A stretch of 64,000 bases of DNA from Metarhizobium sp964253915. GTDB taxonomy: Bacteria; Pseudomonadota; Alphaproteobacteria; Rhizobiales; Rhizobiaceae. The stretch spans positions 62,001-126,000 of the forward strand of contig NZ_CAXUSG020000007.1 in assembly GCF_964253915.1 (NCBI RefSeq). The letters run 5' to 3'. Numbering within the stretch: position 1 is the stretch's first letter; every line of letters starts with the position of its first letter. Made by a program: the position numbers and the translations under genes. Below are positions 19,647 through 27,692 of the stretch, piece after piece. Under the pieces are notes generated by a model that was not told the DNA's origin, did no database searches, and worked only from the letters and a program-made list of their open reading frames with translations.

Positions 19647-20345
19647 ATGTCCGCCGAACATTCCACCGTTTTTGCAGCACCTTCCCCCGTCCTTCTTCCC
19701 GTCGACGGCTCCGCCGCCGCCTTCCCCGTTCGCCGCGTCTATTGCGTCGGCCGCAATTACGCGGCGCATGCGATCGAGATGGGCGGTGATCCGGATCGCG
19801 AACCGCCGTTCTTCTTTCAGAAGAACCCGGAAAATCTTCTTCTGGTCGACGGCGCCTTTCCTTATCCGCCGCTGACACAGGACGTGCACCATGAGGTGGA
19901 ATGTGTCGTGGCGCTGCAGGCAGGCGGCAACGACATCGCTGCGGCGGACGCACTCGACTGCGTCTACGGTTATGCCGTCGGCATCGATTTCACCCGCCGC
20001 GACCTGCAGGCGCTGGCCAAGAAGGACGGCCGGCCGTGGACCGCCGCCAAAGCCTTCGAACACTCAGCCCCCACCTCGCCGCTGGTGCCGGCAACCCGCA
20101 TCGGCCATCCGTCCCAGGGCGTCATCTGGCTCGACGTCAACGGCAGCCGCACCCAGACCGGCGACCTGAACCAGATGATCTGGAAGGTGCCGGAAATCAT
20201 CGCCGAACTGTCGAAACTCGTCACCCTCGCTGCCGGCGACGTCATCATGACCGGCACGCCGTCGGGCGTCGGTCCTGTCCGGCGGGGCGACACGGTTGAA
20301 TGCGGCATCGATGGCATTAGCCGCCTGTCGCTGTCGGTCATCTGA
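19647..20345 (+). CDS. Fumarylacetoacetate hydrolase family protein
   Basis: A 232-residue enzyme of the FAH superfamily, which hydrolyses or decarboxylates acylpyruvate-type compounds with a divalent metal. It has Val-Gly-Arg-Asn-Tyr-Ala-Ala-His near residue 33, the metal-binding His-His-Glu-Val-Glu near 80, Gly-Ile-Asp-Phe-Thr-Arg-Arg-Asp with a metal Asp, and Thr-Gly-Thr-Pro-Ser-Gly-Val-Gly near the end. The substrate cannot be told; fumarylpyruvate, acylpyruvate and oxaloacetate activities occur among relatives of this size. It is followed 13 bases later by the gamma carbonic anhydrase gene, so the two are likely co-transcribed. Confidence 0.9.
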   Translation: MSAEHSTVFAAPSPVLLPVDGSAAAFPVRRVYCVGRNYAAHAIEMGGDPDREPPFFFQKNPENLLLVDGAFPYPPLTQDVHHEVECVVALQAGGNDIAAADALDCVYGYAVGIDFTRRDLQALAKKDGRPWTAAKAFEHSAPTSPLVPATRIGHPSQGVIWLDVNGSRTQTGDLNQMIWKVPEIIAELSKLVTLAAGDVIMTGTPSGVGPVRRGDTVECGIDGISRLSLSVI

Positions 20346-20358
20346 AGGAGAATCTTTT

Positions 20359-20901
20359 ATGCCCCTCTACGCTCTCGCCGACCTGCTGCCGAAGACGCCC
20401 GGCGCCGGTCGTTTCTGGATCGCGCCGGATGCACATGTGATCGGCCAGGTGGTCCTGGGCGCCGATGTCGGTATCTGGTTCGGCGCCGTGCTGCGCGGCG
20501 ACAACGAGCCGATCACCATCGGCGAAGGCACCAATATCCAGGAAGGCGTGATGGTCCATGTCGATCCCGGTTTTCCCGTCACCATCGGCAAGGGCTGCAC
20601 CATCGGCCACCACGCGATCATCCACGGCTGCAGCATCGGCGACAATTCATTGGTCGGCATGGGCGCGACGGTGTTGAACGGCGCGAAGATCGGCAACAAC
20701 TGCCTGGTCGGCGCCAATGCGCTGGTGACGGAAGGCAAGGAGTTTCCAGACAACTCGCTGATCGTTGGCGCCCCGGCCAAAGCCATCCGCACGCTCGATG
20801 ACAAGGCCGTGGAGGGCCTGCGCCGGTCAGCGGAGAGTTACGTCGCAAATTGGCAGCGTTTCGCACGCGATCTACGGCCGCTCGCAGGCCCCGAGGCCTG
20901 A
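20359..20901 (+). CDS. Gamma carbonic anhydrase family protein
   Basis: A 180-residue left-handed beta-helix trimer subunit. Hexapeptide repeats run from about residue 25 to 135, with zinc-ligand histidines in Met-Val-His-Val-Asp and Gly-His-His-Ala-Ile-Ile-His-Gly. The C-terminal helix (Tyr-Val-Ala-Asn-Trp-Gln-Arg-Phe) is normal for this group. Many close relatives (YrdA/PaaY type) have weak or no carbonic anhydrase activity, so the enzymatic role is uncertain. AAGGAG at 20345-20350 marks the start. Confidence 0.9.
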   Translation: MPLYALADLLPKTPGAGRFWIAPDAHVIGQVVLGADVGIWFGAVLRGDNEPITIGEGTNIQEGVMVHVDPGFPVTIGKGCTIGHHAIIHGCSIGDNSLVGMGATVLNGAKIGNNCLVGANALVTEGKEFPDNSLIVGAPAKAIRTLDDKAVEGLRRSAESYVANWQRFARDLRPLAGPEA

Positions 20902-20930
20902 AACCTGGGGAACAGGACCAAGGAAAATGC

Positions 20931-20962
20931 CGGTCCGGAAGGCCAATACACCTTCCGGACCG
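20931..20962 (+). terminator. Perfect 12-base hairpin after the carbonic anhydrase gene
   Basis: CGGTCCGGAAGG at 20931-20942 pairs perfectly with CCTTCCGGACCG at 20951-20962 around an 8-base loop, 30 bases after the stop codon. There is no clear T tract, so it may be a weak terminator or an mRNA 3'-end stabiliser. Confidence 0.45.
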
Positions 20963-21049
20963 GGCAGACTTGTTGCATCATGGGGTAACAGACGGCGGGA
21001 GGCCGCCGGCAGGAAATGAACCACCACCAGCGACCCCGGGGGATTCGCG

Positions 21050-22957
21050 ATGCTGTTTCGTGCCGCCTTGTTCTTGTTTGCCTTGCTTTGCTTCCATCCG
21101 GCGCAGGCCGAACGCAAGGTGGCGCTGTTGATCGGCAACGCCGCCTATTCGGCGCCGGCCACCGAACTGCGCAATCCGCCCAACGACATTGCCGCCATTG
21201 GCGCCATGCTGACCGGCGCGGATTTCGACGTCACGGTCGTTACGAATGTCGGGCGCTCGGCGATGTCGGCAGCGCTGGCCGGCTTCGAGGAGAAGGCGCG
21301 CGGCGCCGATGTCGGGCTGATCTACTATTCAGGTCACGGCATGGAAATCGGCGGCACCAATTACCTGCTGCCGGTCGACGTCAAGCTCGCTTCCGACCGG
21401 GACGTGAAATATGAGGCGATCGCCCTCGACGATCTGCTGGTGGCGATGGATGGCGTCAGGACGCTGAAGCTGGTGCTGCTCGATGCCTGTCGCGACAATC
21501 CGTTCCTCACCGCCATGAAGCGGCTGGCGACCAAGGGCATCCCCAGCCGCGGCCTTGCCCGCGTCGAAACGGCGGAGAGCAACCTGCTCGTCGGTTACGC
21601 CACCGCCCCCGGCGACGTGGCACTGGATGGCGAGGGCGATAACAGCCCCTATGCGTCGGCCCTCGTCCGCCATCTGGTCGAGCCGGGCGTCGAGGTCGAA
21701 ACTGCGCTGCGTGCCGTCGCCAAGGACGTCTTCGAGGCAACCGGAGGCAAGCAGCGGCCGTTCAAGACCGGCTCGCTTTTCGAGACGGTCATGCTCGGTC
21801 CGCTTTCCGCAACCGTCGCGCCCGTCACCAAGGGGGACGTATCCGTCGATCCCTGCCGCGATGCAACGGCGCATTGGACCGAAATCAAGACCCGCAAGGA
21901 CAAGGCCCTCTTCGAGGAGCATGTAAAACTGTTTGGCTCCTGCGCATTCGCCTCGCTGGCGCGGCAGGAAATCGCAACGCTGGAAGCGGCGAGCCGCGTG
22001 CCGGAAGAGAATGATTGCGACCGCCTGGCGGCGGTGGCAAACGATCCGTTCAAGCTGGCCACGGTCACCGGCGTGGAGTTTGACCGCCTTGATGGCCGCG
22101 CTGCGGTCGAGGCCTGCAAGGCGGCACGCGCCGCCTTTCCGACGGAACCACGCTTTTTCTACCAGTATGGACGCGCACTCGACAGGACGGGCAGTTACGT
22201 CGAGGCGATGGCTGAGTATAAAAAAGCGGCAGAAGCGGGCAGTACATTGGCGATGCGCAATATCGGCATCCTCTACGACAATGGTGAAGGCGTCGACAAG
22301 AACCCGAAAGAAGCGATGATCTGGTTCCGCAAGGCCGCCGATCTCGGCAATGCCGCTTCCATGAATTCGATCGGCTACATGTATGAAAGCGGCAGCGGGG
22401 TAAAGGCCGATATGGGCGAGGCACTTGTCTGGTACCGCAAGGCGGCGGACGGCGGCAACGCCGTGGCAATGACCAATCTCGGCTATGCATACGAAACAGC
22501 CAAGGGCGTGAAGCGCAATTACACTGAGGCGATGGGTTGGTATGTCAAGGCTGCCGACCTCGGCAATGCGCAGGCGATGAACAACATCGGCGTACTCTAC
22601 GAAAAAGGTCAGGGCATTTCCCAGAATTACAAGGAAGCGATGTCCTGGTACCAAAAGGCCGCCGAGAACAACAACGGTTATGCGGTCAACAACATCGCAG
22701 CGCTGCTGGACAATGGAAGAGTCGGGCCGGCAGACCGCCGCGAAGCAGCGCGCCATATGGAAAATGCCCTCCGCCTCGGCCACGACTATGCGCTGAAACA
22801 GATGAAGGAGAATACCGCCGCCTGGTCCGTCGAGTTCCGCAAGGAGTTGCAGCAGCGGCTCAAGGATGCTGGCGTCTATAACGGCACCATCGACGGCCGC
22901 TTCGGCCGGTCGACCATCGCGTCCATCGAAGCGATCTTTGGAAAGCCTGCCAATTAA
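21050..22957 (+). CDS. Caspase-family (metacaspase-like) protein with Sel1 repeats
   Basis: A 635-residue exported protein: signal peptide 1-20, then a caspase-like p20 domain with the catalytic dyad His96 (Tyr-Ser-Gly-His-Gly) and Cys147 (Leu-Leu-Asp-Ala-Cys-Arg-Asp-Asn-Pro-Phe). A linker (about 260-385) has several Cys. Five or more Sel1-type repeats (about 385-580) follow, with the recurrent Ala-x-x-Trp-(Phe/Tyr)-x-Lys-Ala-Ala and Gly-x-x-Tyr-x-x-Gly-x-Gly-Val patterns. The C-terminus (about 595-635) resembles a peptidoglycan-binding domain (Leu-x-x-Ala-Gly-x-Tyr-x-Gly-x-Ile-Asp-Gly-x-Phe-Gly). It probably acts in the periplasm; target unknown. Such proteins are frequent in rhizobia but poorly studied. 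Confidence 0.88.
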   Translation: MLFRAALFLFALLCFHPAQAERKVALLIGNAAYSAPATELRNPPNDIAAIGAMLTGADFDVTVVTNVGRSAMSAALAGFEEKARGADVGLIYYSGHGMEIGGTNYLLPVDVKLASDRDVKYEAIALDDLLVAMDGVRTLKLVLLDACRDNPFLTAMKRLATKGIPSRGLARVETAESNLLVGYATAPGDVALDGEGDNSPYASALVRHLVEPGVEVETALRAVAKDVFEATGGKQRPFKTGSLFETVMLGPLSATVAPVTKGDVSVDPCRDATAHWTEIKTRKDKALFEEHVKLFGSCAFASLARQEIATLEAASRVPEENDCDRLAAVANDPFKLATVTGVEFDRLDGRAAVEACKAARAAFPTEPRFFYQYGRALDRTGSYVEAMAEYKKAAEAGSTLAMRNIGILYDNGEGVDKNPKEAMIWFRKAADLGNAASMNSIGYMYESGSGVKADMGEALVWYRKAADGGNAVAMTNLGYAYETAKGVKRNYTEAMGWYVKAADLGNAQAMNNIGVLYEKGQGISQNYKEAMSWYQKAAENNNGYAVNNIAALLDNGRVGPADRREAARHMENALRLGHDYALKQMKENTAAWSVEFRKELQQRLKDAGVYNGTIDGRFGRSTIASIEAIFGKPAN

Positions 22958-22976
22958 CCGAAGGGAGGCCTTCGCC

Positions 22977-23375
22977 TCACGCAGCGCAGGCGGAGCAAAG
23001 ACCACGAATTTCGATGGTGGTCTTTTCCGCCTTGAAACGCTTCGCCTTGACGAAGGCATCCAGTCGGTCGTCAACGGCGTGATCGTGGAATTCCTCGACA
23101 TGGCCGCAACTGTTGCAGATCGCAAAGGCAACGGTGCCGTGGCGGCAGCAATTGTCGTTCGGATGGGCGCAGGCGACGAAGGCGTTCAGGCTTTCCAACC
23201 GGTGCACCATGCCGAATTCGAGCAGCTTTTCCAGCGCGCGATACACCTGCAGCGGGGCGCGAAAACCATTGTCGCGCAGCTTGTCGAGGATCGTATAGGC
23301 GCTCATCGGCTGGTCGGCGCGCGACAGCACGTCGAAGACAAGACCCTGGTTCTTGGTCAGTTGCTGGGCGTTCAT
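22977..23375 (-). CDS. zur: Fur-family zinc uptake regulator Zur
   Basis: A 132-residue repressor: N-terminal winged helix (Gln-Val-Tyr-Arg-Ala-Leu-Glu-Lys-Leu), then a dimerisation domain with Cys-Ala-His and two structural-zinc CxxC pairs (Ile-Cys-Asn-Ser-Cys and Leu-Cys-Ser-Ala-Cys). With zinc bound it should block znu transcription. The znuB TGA overlaps its ATG by one base (TGATG), so it is the last gene of znuCB-zur and is autoregulated with it. The frame is open far upstream, but that part is a shadow of znuB. Location with znu genes and three palindromic operators supports Zur rather than Fur or Mur. Confidence 0.94.
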   Translation of the reverse strand: MNAQQLTKNQGLVFDVLSRADQPMSAYTILDKLRDNGFRAPLQVYRALEKLLEFGMVHRLESLNAFVACAHPNDNCCRHGTVAFAICNSCGHVEEFHDHAVDDRLDAFVKAKRFKAEKTTIEIRGLCSACAA

Positions 23376-24202
23376 CAGTGATGTCCTCCATGCGAATGTT
23401 CGGCCCCGGCGTCGATCTTCCGACCGATCGGCAAGAGGCTGAGAATGAAAAGAAGCAACGCCGCAACGACGATCGAGGGACCGGACGGCGTATCGTAATG
23501 CAGCGAGCCGAACAGCCCGCCGACCACCGCCAGCGCGCCGATCAGCGAGGCGAGCACCGCCATGATTTCCGGCGTCGAGGAAAAGCGGCGGGCGGTCGCG
23601 GCGGGAATGATCAGCAGCGAGGTGATCAGCATGATGCCGACGATCTTCATGGCGATGGCGATCACCAGCGCCATCAGCAGCATGAAGTAGAGGCGTGCCT
23701 TTTCCGGCTGCAGGCCTTCCGCCTCGGCAATCTCCGGATTGACCGTCGAAGCCAGGAGCGGTCGCCAGAGATAGACGATGGCAAACAGCACCAGCACCCC
23801 GCCGCCCCAGATCAGCTGGATATCCGCGGTGGTGACGGCGAGGATGTCGCCGAACAGGAAAGCGACGAGATCGATGCGCACCCAGGTCATGAAGGCGACC
23901 ATCACCAGGCCGATGGCCAGCGTCGCATGCGACAGGATGCCGAGCAGCGCATCCGCCGACAGCGCCCCGCGCCGCTGCAGCAGAAGCAGCAGGATCGATA
24001 CCAGGGCAGCGACGAAGAAGACGCTGAGGATGAGGTTGAGCTCGAACAGCAGCGACAGCGCCACGCCGAGCAGGGCGGAATGCGCCATTGTATCGCCGAA
24101 ATAGGCCATGCGCCGCCATATGATGAAGCAGCCGAGCGGGCCGGTGGTCAGCGCCAGGCCGACGCCGGCGACGATGGCGCGCACGAAGAAATCGTCAAAC
24201 AC
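23375..24202 (-). CDS. znuB: Zinc ABC transporter permease
   Basis: A 275-residue inner-membrane protein of the ABC-3 family with about eight helices; moves zinc released by ZnuA. Diagnostic segments include Gly-x-Phe-Ile-Ile-Trp-Arg-Arg-Met-Ala-Tyr-Phe-Gly-Asp-Thr near residue 27, His-Ser-Ala-Leu-Leu-Gly and Ile-Ile-Pro-Ala-Ala-Thr-Ala-Arg near 205. Start choice: the open frame reaches 24340, but a GTG at 24202 has GGGAGGG eight bases upstream and gives the usual family start. The tail Glu-His-Ser-His-Gly-Gly-His-His is His-rich. It overlaps znuC by 8 bases and zur by 1. Confidence 0.94.
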   Translation of the reverse strand: MFDDFFVRAIVAGVGLALTTGPLGCFIIWRRMAYFGDTMAHSALLGVALSLLFELNLILSVFFVAALVSILLLLLQRRGALSADALLGILSHATLAIGLVMVAFMTWVRIDLVAFLFGDILAVTTADIQLIWGGGVLVLFAIVYLWRPLLASTVNPEIAEAEGLQPEKARLYFMLLMALVIAIAMKIVGIMLITSLLIIPAATARRFSSTPEIMAVLASLIGALAVVGGLFGSLHYDTPSGPSIVVAALLLFILSLLPIGRKIDAGAEHSHGGHH

Positions 24203-25142
24203 GCGGAACGCCCTCCCCGACCGGATGATGGTGATGATGCAGGTGCCGGTGGTGATGGCCGCAGCCGCAATCCGGTCCATGTTCGTGATCGTGCGCATGG
24301 TCGTCGCCGGCTTCTCCCGCCGGAGCATGATCATGGTCATGATGGCCGTCTTCGGGATGGCAATGATCGGTCACCGAACCGTCCTCATGCAGGACACGGC
24401 CATCCGGCAGGTGGGTGTGGTCGTGATGATGGCTGTAGACCGCCAGCGTCTCCGACGCCCGCGCGCCGAAAAGCTTGCGGTATTCCGGGCTCTGGCTGAC
24501 GGCCTGCGGCGTGCCGCGGCAACAGACATGGCCGTTGAGGCAGATCACCGTGTCGGTCTCGGCCATCACCACATGCAGGTCGTGCGAGATCAGCAGGATG
24601 CCGCATCCGGCCGTGTTGCGGATCGACTTGATGAGGTCGTAGAGGGCGATCTCGCCGGAAAAATCGACGCCCTGCACCGGTTCGTCGAGCACCAGCAGGT
24701 CCGGCTTGCGGGCGATGGCGCGGGCAAGCAGCGCCCGCTGGAACTCGCCGCCGGACAGGTGCTGCACCTCGGCGCCCGCCATATGGCTCATGCCGACGGA
24801 GGCCAGCGCCGCCGCGATCTCCCGATCCGGCAACGGGCCGGTCAGCGTCATCAGGCGGCGCACGGTGAGCGGCAGCGTCCAGTCGATGGCGAGCTTTTGC
24901 GGCACGTAGCCGACCTTCAGCCCCGCTCTGCGGTCGACATGGCCTTCATCCGGCTTCAGCACTCCGATCGCCGCCTTGGCGCTGGTCGACTTTCCGGAGC
25001 CGTTCGGGCCGATCAGGGTGACGATCTCGCCGGGCGAGACGGAAAACTCGACGCCACGCACCAGCCAGCGGCCGTTGCGGCGAACGCCGACATTGTGGAG
25101 GGACACCAGCGGGTTCGCCGGAGGAACGGAAACCTTGAGCAT
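24195..25142 (-). CDS. znuC: Zinc ABC transporter ATP-binding protein
   Basis: A 315-residue ATPase: Walker A Gly-Pro-Asn-Gly-Ser-Gly-Lys-Ser, Q-loop Val-Pro-Gln-Lys, signature Leu-Ser-Gly-Gly-Glu-Phe-Gln-Arg, Walker B Leu-Leu-Val-Leu-Asp-Glu-Pro, switch His in Ile-Ser-His-Asp. The last 80 residues are exceptionally His/Asp-rich with many His-x-His and Cys-x-Cys, a likely cytoplasmic zinc buffer or sensor tail as in other alphaproteobacterial ZnuC. ATG 25142 matches the family start; the longer open frame to 25256 crosses the operator region. First gene of znuCB-zur. Confidence 0.95.
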   Translation of the reverse strand: MLKVSVPPANPLVSLHNVGVRRNGRWLVRGVEFSVSPGEIVTLIGPNGSGKSTSAKAAIGVLKPDEGHVDRRAGLKVGYVPQKLAIDWTLPLTVRRLMTLTGPLPDREIAAALASVGMSHMAGAEVQHLSGGEFQRALLARAIARKPDLLVLDEPVQGVDFSGEIALYDLIKSIRNTAGCGILLISHDLHVVMAETDTVICLNGHVCCRGTPQAVSQSPEYRKLFGARASETLAVYSHHHDHTHLPDGRVLHEDGSVTDHCHPEDGHHDHDHAPAGEAGDDHAHDHEHGPDCGCGHHHRHLHHHHHPVGEGVPRV

Positions 25143-25180
25143 ATTTTTTCCGGAGCAGTGTTGCGCATCGCTATGACACA

Positions 25181-25195
25181 CGTTATAGCATAACG
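25181..25195. promoter_or_regulatory. Candidate Zur operator 1 (znuC side)
   Basis: CGTTATAGCATAACG is a near-perfect palindrome (13 of 15 positions symmetric), 39 bases upstream of znuC and in the divergent znuC-znuA gap. It fits the A/T-rich TTATA-type dyad recognised by alphaproteobacterial Zur. Confidence 0.65.
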
Positions 25196-25202
25196 CAATT
25201 GA

Positions 25203-25217
25203 TGTAATAACATTACA
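25203..25217. promoter_or_regulatory. Candidate Zur operator 2 (znuA side)
   Basis: TGTAATAACATTACA has perfect 6-base arms (TGTAAT and ATTACA) around three bases, 27 bases upstream of znuA. With the neighbouring palindrome it forms a double operator between the divergent zinc-uptake transcripts. Confidence 0.7.
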
Positions 25218-25243
25218 TTTGATATTCAAGTGGAGCAAAACCC

Positions 25244-26245
25244 ATGAAAGTCGCATCCGCCCTCCTGCTCGCCTCTGCCGCCCTCCTGTCTGCCGGCACG
25301 GCGAAGGCCGAAGCGCCCCAGGTCATCGTCTCGGTCAAACCGATCCATTCGCTGGTGGCGGCGATCATGAAAGGTGTCGGCGAACCCGGCCTGATCGTCG
25401 AGGGCGCTGCCTCGCCGCACACCTACAACATGAAACCCTCGAACGCGCAAAAGCTGCAGGATGCCAATGTGGTCTTTTGGGTCGGTCACGGCCTTGAAGC
25501 CTTCCTCGACAAGCCGCTGGATGCCTTGGGTGGCGACGCGACCGTCGTGGCGCTTGAGGACGCGCCCGGCCTTACCAAGCTGAAATTCCGCGAGGGCGGC
25601 GCCTTCGAGGCCCATGACCACGGTGAACATGAGGGCGAAGAAGGCCATGCACACGCAGGCGAGCACGCCCACGAGGACGGACATACGCACGAAGAAGCAG
25701 GTGCGCATCATCACGAGGAAGGCGAGTTCGACATGCACCTCTGGCTCGACCCGGTGAATGCCAAGGCCATGGCCGACGAGATCGAGAAGACGCTGGTCAA
25801 GGTCGACCCGGCCAATGCCGATACCTATGCCGCCAATGCCAAGGCGCTCGACGAAAAGCTCGATGCCCTGGACAAGGAACTTGCCGATATCGTCGCTCCG
25901 GTGAAGGACAAGCCGTTCATCGTCTTCCACGATGCCTATCAATATTTCGAGCATCGTTATCATGTGCGTGTAGCCGGCTCGATCACGGTCAGCCCGGAAA
26001 ACATGCCGGGTGCCGAGCGCATCGCCGAGATCCACAAGAAGGTCGGCGACCTCGGCGCCACCTGCGTCTTCGCCGAACCGCAGTTCGAGCCGAAGCTGAT
26101 CAAGGTGGTGACGGAGGGCACGCCAGCCAAATCCGGCACGCTCGACCCCGAAGCCGCAACCCTGACCGAAGGCCCCGACCTCTATTTCGACCTGATGCGC
26201 GGCATCGCGACGTCGCTGAAGACCTGCCTGTCCGAAGCCAGCTGA
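25244..26245 (+). CDS. znuA: Zinc ABC transporter substrate-binding protein
   Basis: A 333-residue periplasmic metal-binding protein with a signal peptide (cleavage after Gly-Thr-Ala-Lys-Ala). The fold has the cluster A-I features: Pro-Ile-His-Ser-Leu with the first zinc His, a His/Glu/Asp-rich loop (about residues 122-163) unique to ZnuA-type proteins, Asp-Met-His-Leu-Trp-Leu-Asp-Pro with the second His, and Phe-His-Asp-Ala-Tyr-Gln-Tyr with the third. A GTGGAG ribosome-binding site precedes it. It diverges from znuCB-zur across the double Zur operator. Confidence 0.96.
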   Translation: MKVASALLLASAALLSAGTAKAEAPQVIVSVKPIHSLVAAIMKGVGEPGLIVEGAASPHTYNMKPSNAQKLQDANVVFWVGHGLEAFLDKPLDALGGDATVVALEDAPGLTKLKFREGGAFEAHDHGEHEGEEGHAHAGEHAHEDGHTHEEAGAHHHEEGEFDMHLWLDPVNAKAMADEIEKTLVKVDPANADTYAANAKALDEKLDALDKELADIVAPVKDKPFIVFHDAYQYFEHRYHVRVAGSITVSPENMPGAERIAEIHKKVGDLGATCVFAEPQFEPKLIKVVTEGTPAKSGTLDPEAATLTEGPDLYFDLMRGIATSLKTCLSEAS

Positions 26246-26256
26246 TACCTTTCCTG

Positions 26257-26363
26257 CGTCATCCTCGGGCTTGTCCCGAGGATCCAAGCACGTTGGATAG
26301 ATCCGCTATCGTCAATTGCGTAGCGTCCGCAGGCAGATCCTCGGGACAAGCCCGAGGATGACG
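26257..26363. repeat. RIME1-like palindromic repeat element
   Basis: A 107-base element with perfectly inverted 28-base ends (26257-26284 and 26336-26363). Each arm is itself a hairpin, CCTCGGG and CCCGAGG around a short centre. Size and two-palindrome design match the Rhizobium-specific intergenic mosaic element RIME1. It lies between znuA and the GTPase gene and could fold the znuA transcript's 3' end. Confidence 0.8.
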
Positions 26364-26422
26364 AAAAACTTGTTGCAGACAGTCCAAGGCGGGCACCTGT
26401 CCGCTTTTTTCAGACCATCAAA

Positions 26423-26437
26423 TGTAACAATATAACA
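26423..26437. promoter_or_regulatory. Candidate Zur operator 3 (GTPase gene)
   Basis: TGTAACAATATAACA is an imperfect dyad (10 of 15 positions symmetric) 13 bases before the COG0523 GTPase gene. It shares the TGTAA/TAACA half-sites of the znu operators, suggesting zinc-starvation induction. Confidence 0.5.
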
Positions 26438-26450
26438 TAAAGGAACCGCG

Positions 26451-27653
26451 ATGGAAAAACTTCCCGTGACCGTGCTCTCCGGCTTCCTCGGCGCCGGCAA
26501 GACGACTTTGCTCAACCATGTGCTTGCCAATCGCTCGGGCCTGCGCGTGGCGGTCATCGTCAACGACATGAGCGAGGTCAACATCGATGCGGCGCTTGTG
26601 CGCGACGGCGGCGCCAACCTGTCGCGCACCGACGAGCAACTGGTGGAAATGACCAACGGCTGCATCTGCTGCACCCTGCGCGACGACCTGCTGCAGGAGG
26701 TCCGTCGTCTGGCGGAGGAAGGGCGCTTCGACTACCTGCTGATCGAATCCACCGGCATCGCCGAGCCCCTGCCCGTTGCCGCCACCTTCGATTTTCGCGA
26801 CGAGGACGGTCTCAGCCTTTCCGACGTGGCGCAGCTCGATACCATGGTGACGGTGGTCGATGCCGCCAACCTGCTGGCCGACTACGCTTCCGCCGATTTC
26901 CTCGCCGACCGCGGCGAAACCGCCGGCGACGGCGACAACCGCACCCTCGTCGACCTGCTCGTCGAACAGATCGAATTCGCCGACGTGGTCATCCTCAACA
27001 AGATCGGCACGGCCACCGCCGACCAGCGCGACGCCGCGCGGAAAATCATCACCGGCCTCAATCCGGATGCACGGCTGATCGAAGCCGATTTCGGCCAAGT
27101 GGATTTGAAGGAGGTGCTCGGCACCGGCCGCTTCGACAGCCTCAAGGCGGAAACCCATCCGCTCTGGTACAAGGAACTGCACGGCTTTCGCGACCACGTG
27201 CCGGAAACGGAAGAGTACGGCATCCGCTCCTTCGTCTATCGTGCGCGAAAACCGTTCGACCCGATGAAATTCCAGAATTTTCTCGATAGGAGCTGGCCGG
27301 GCGTCATCCGCGCCAAGGGCTTTTTCTGGCTCGCCACCCGACCGCATCACGTCGGCGAGATCAGCCAGGCGGGCGCGCTGGTGCGCACAGGGCGGATGGG
27401 CTTGTGGTGGGCCTCCGTGCCGCAGGAGCAATGGCCCGACGATCCGGGTTTTTTGCGGGCGATCGGTCCCTATCTGGATCCGGTCTGGGGCGACCGGCGC
27501 CAGGAAATCGTCTTCATCGGCGCCGATCCGATGGATGAGCAACACATCCGCGCCGATCTCGATGCATGTCTGGTCGGGACGGATCGTTTCGCTCCCGACC
27601 TGTGGCAAAACCTGCCGGATCCCTTCGCAAGCTGGAACCGGCGCGCCGCATGA
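26451..27653 (+). CDS. COG0523 metallochaperone GTPase (zinc-related CobW-like)
   Basis: A 400-residue G3E GTPase. Walker A Ser-Gly-Phe-Leu-Gly-Ala-Gly-Lys-Thr-Thr is at residues 10-19, the family metal motif Cys-Ile-Cys-Cys at 71-74, Glu-Ser-Thr-Gly as switch, Asn-Lys-Ile-Gly as base-recognition motif, and a CobW C-terminal domain with Phe-Trp-Leu-Ala-Thr-Arg. Members near zur/znu genes deliver zinc under starvation, so the context points to a zinc chaperone (ZigA/YciC type) rather than cobalt insertion, although B12 genes are also in the window. A candidate Zur site lies directly upstream. Confidence 0.9.
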   Translation: MEKLPVTVLSGFLGAGKTTLLNHVLANRSGLRVAVIVNDMSEVNIDAALVRDGGANLSRTDEQLVEMTNGCICCTLRDDLLQEVRRLAEEGRFDYLLIESTGIAEPLPVAATFDFRDEDGLSLSDVAQLDTMVTVVDAANLLADYASADFLADRGETAGDGDNRTLVDLLVEQIEFADVVILNKIGTATADQRDAARKIITGLNPDARLIEADFGQVDLKEVLGTGRFDSLKAETHPLWYKELHGFRDHVPETEEYGIRSFVYRARKPFDPMKFQNFLDRSWPGVIRAKGFFWLATRPHHVGEISQAGALVRTGRMGLWWASVPQEQWPDDPGFLRAIGPYLDPVWGDRRQEIVFIGADPMDEQHIRADLDACLVGTDRFAPDLWQNLPDPFASWNRRAA

Positions 27654-27692
27654 AACCTGCTGCGGAAACGACCGGCAGCAGCTTTTCCTGTC

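Noticed and set aside
21329..23131. A 600-codon minus-strand frame opposite the caspase/Sel1 gene
   Set aside because: Antisense shadow; the plus-strand gene has signal peptide, catalytic dyad and repeats, while this frame has no family signature.
25143..25256. znuC starting 38 codons further upstream
   Set aside because: The extension crosses both Zur operators and has no similarity to ZnuC; ATG 25142 is the family start.
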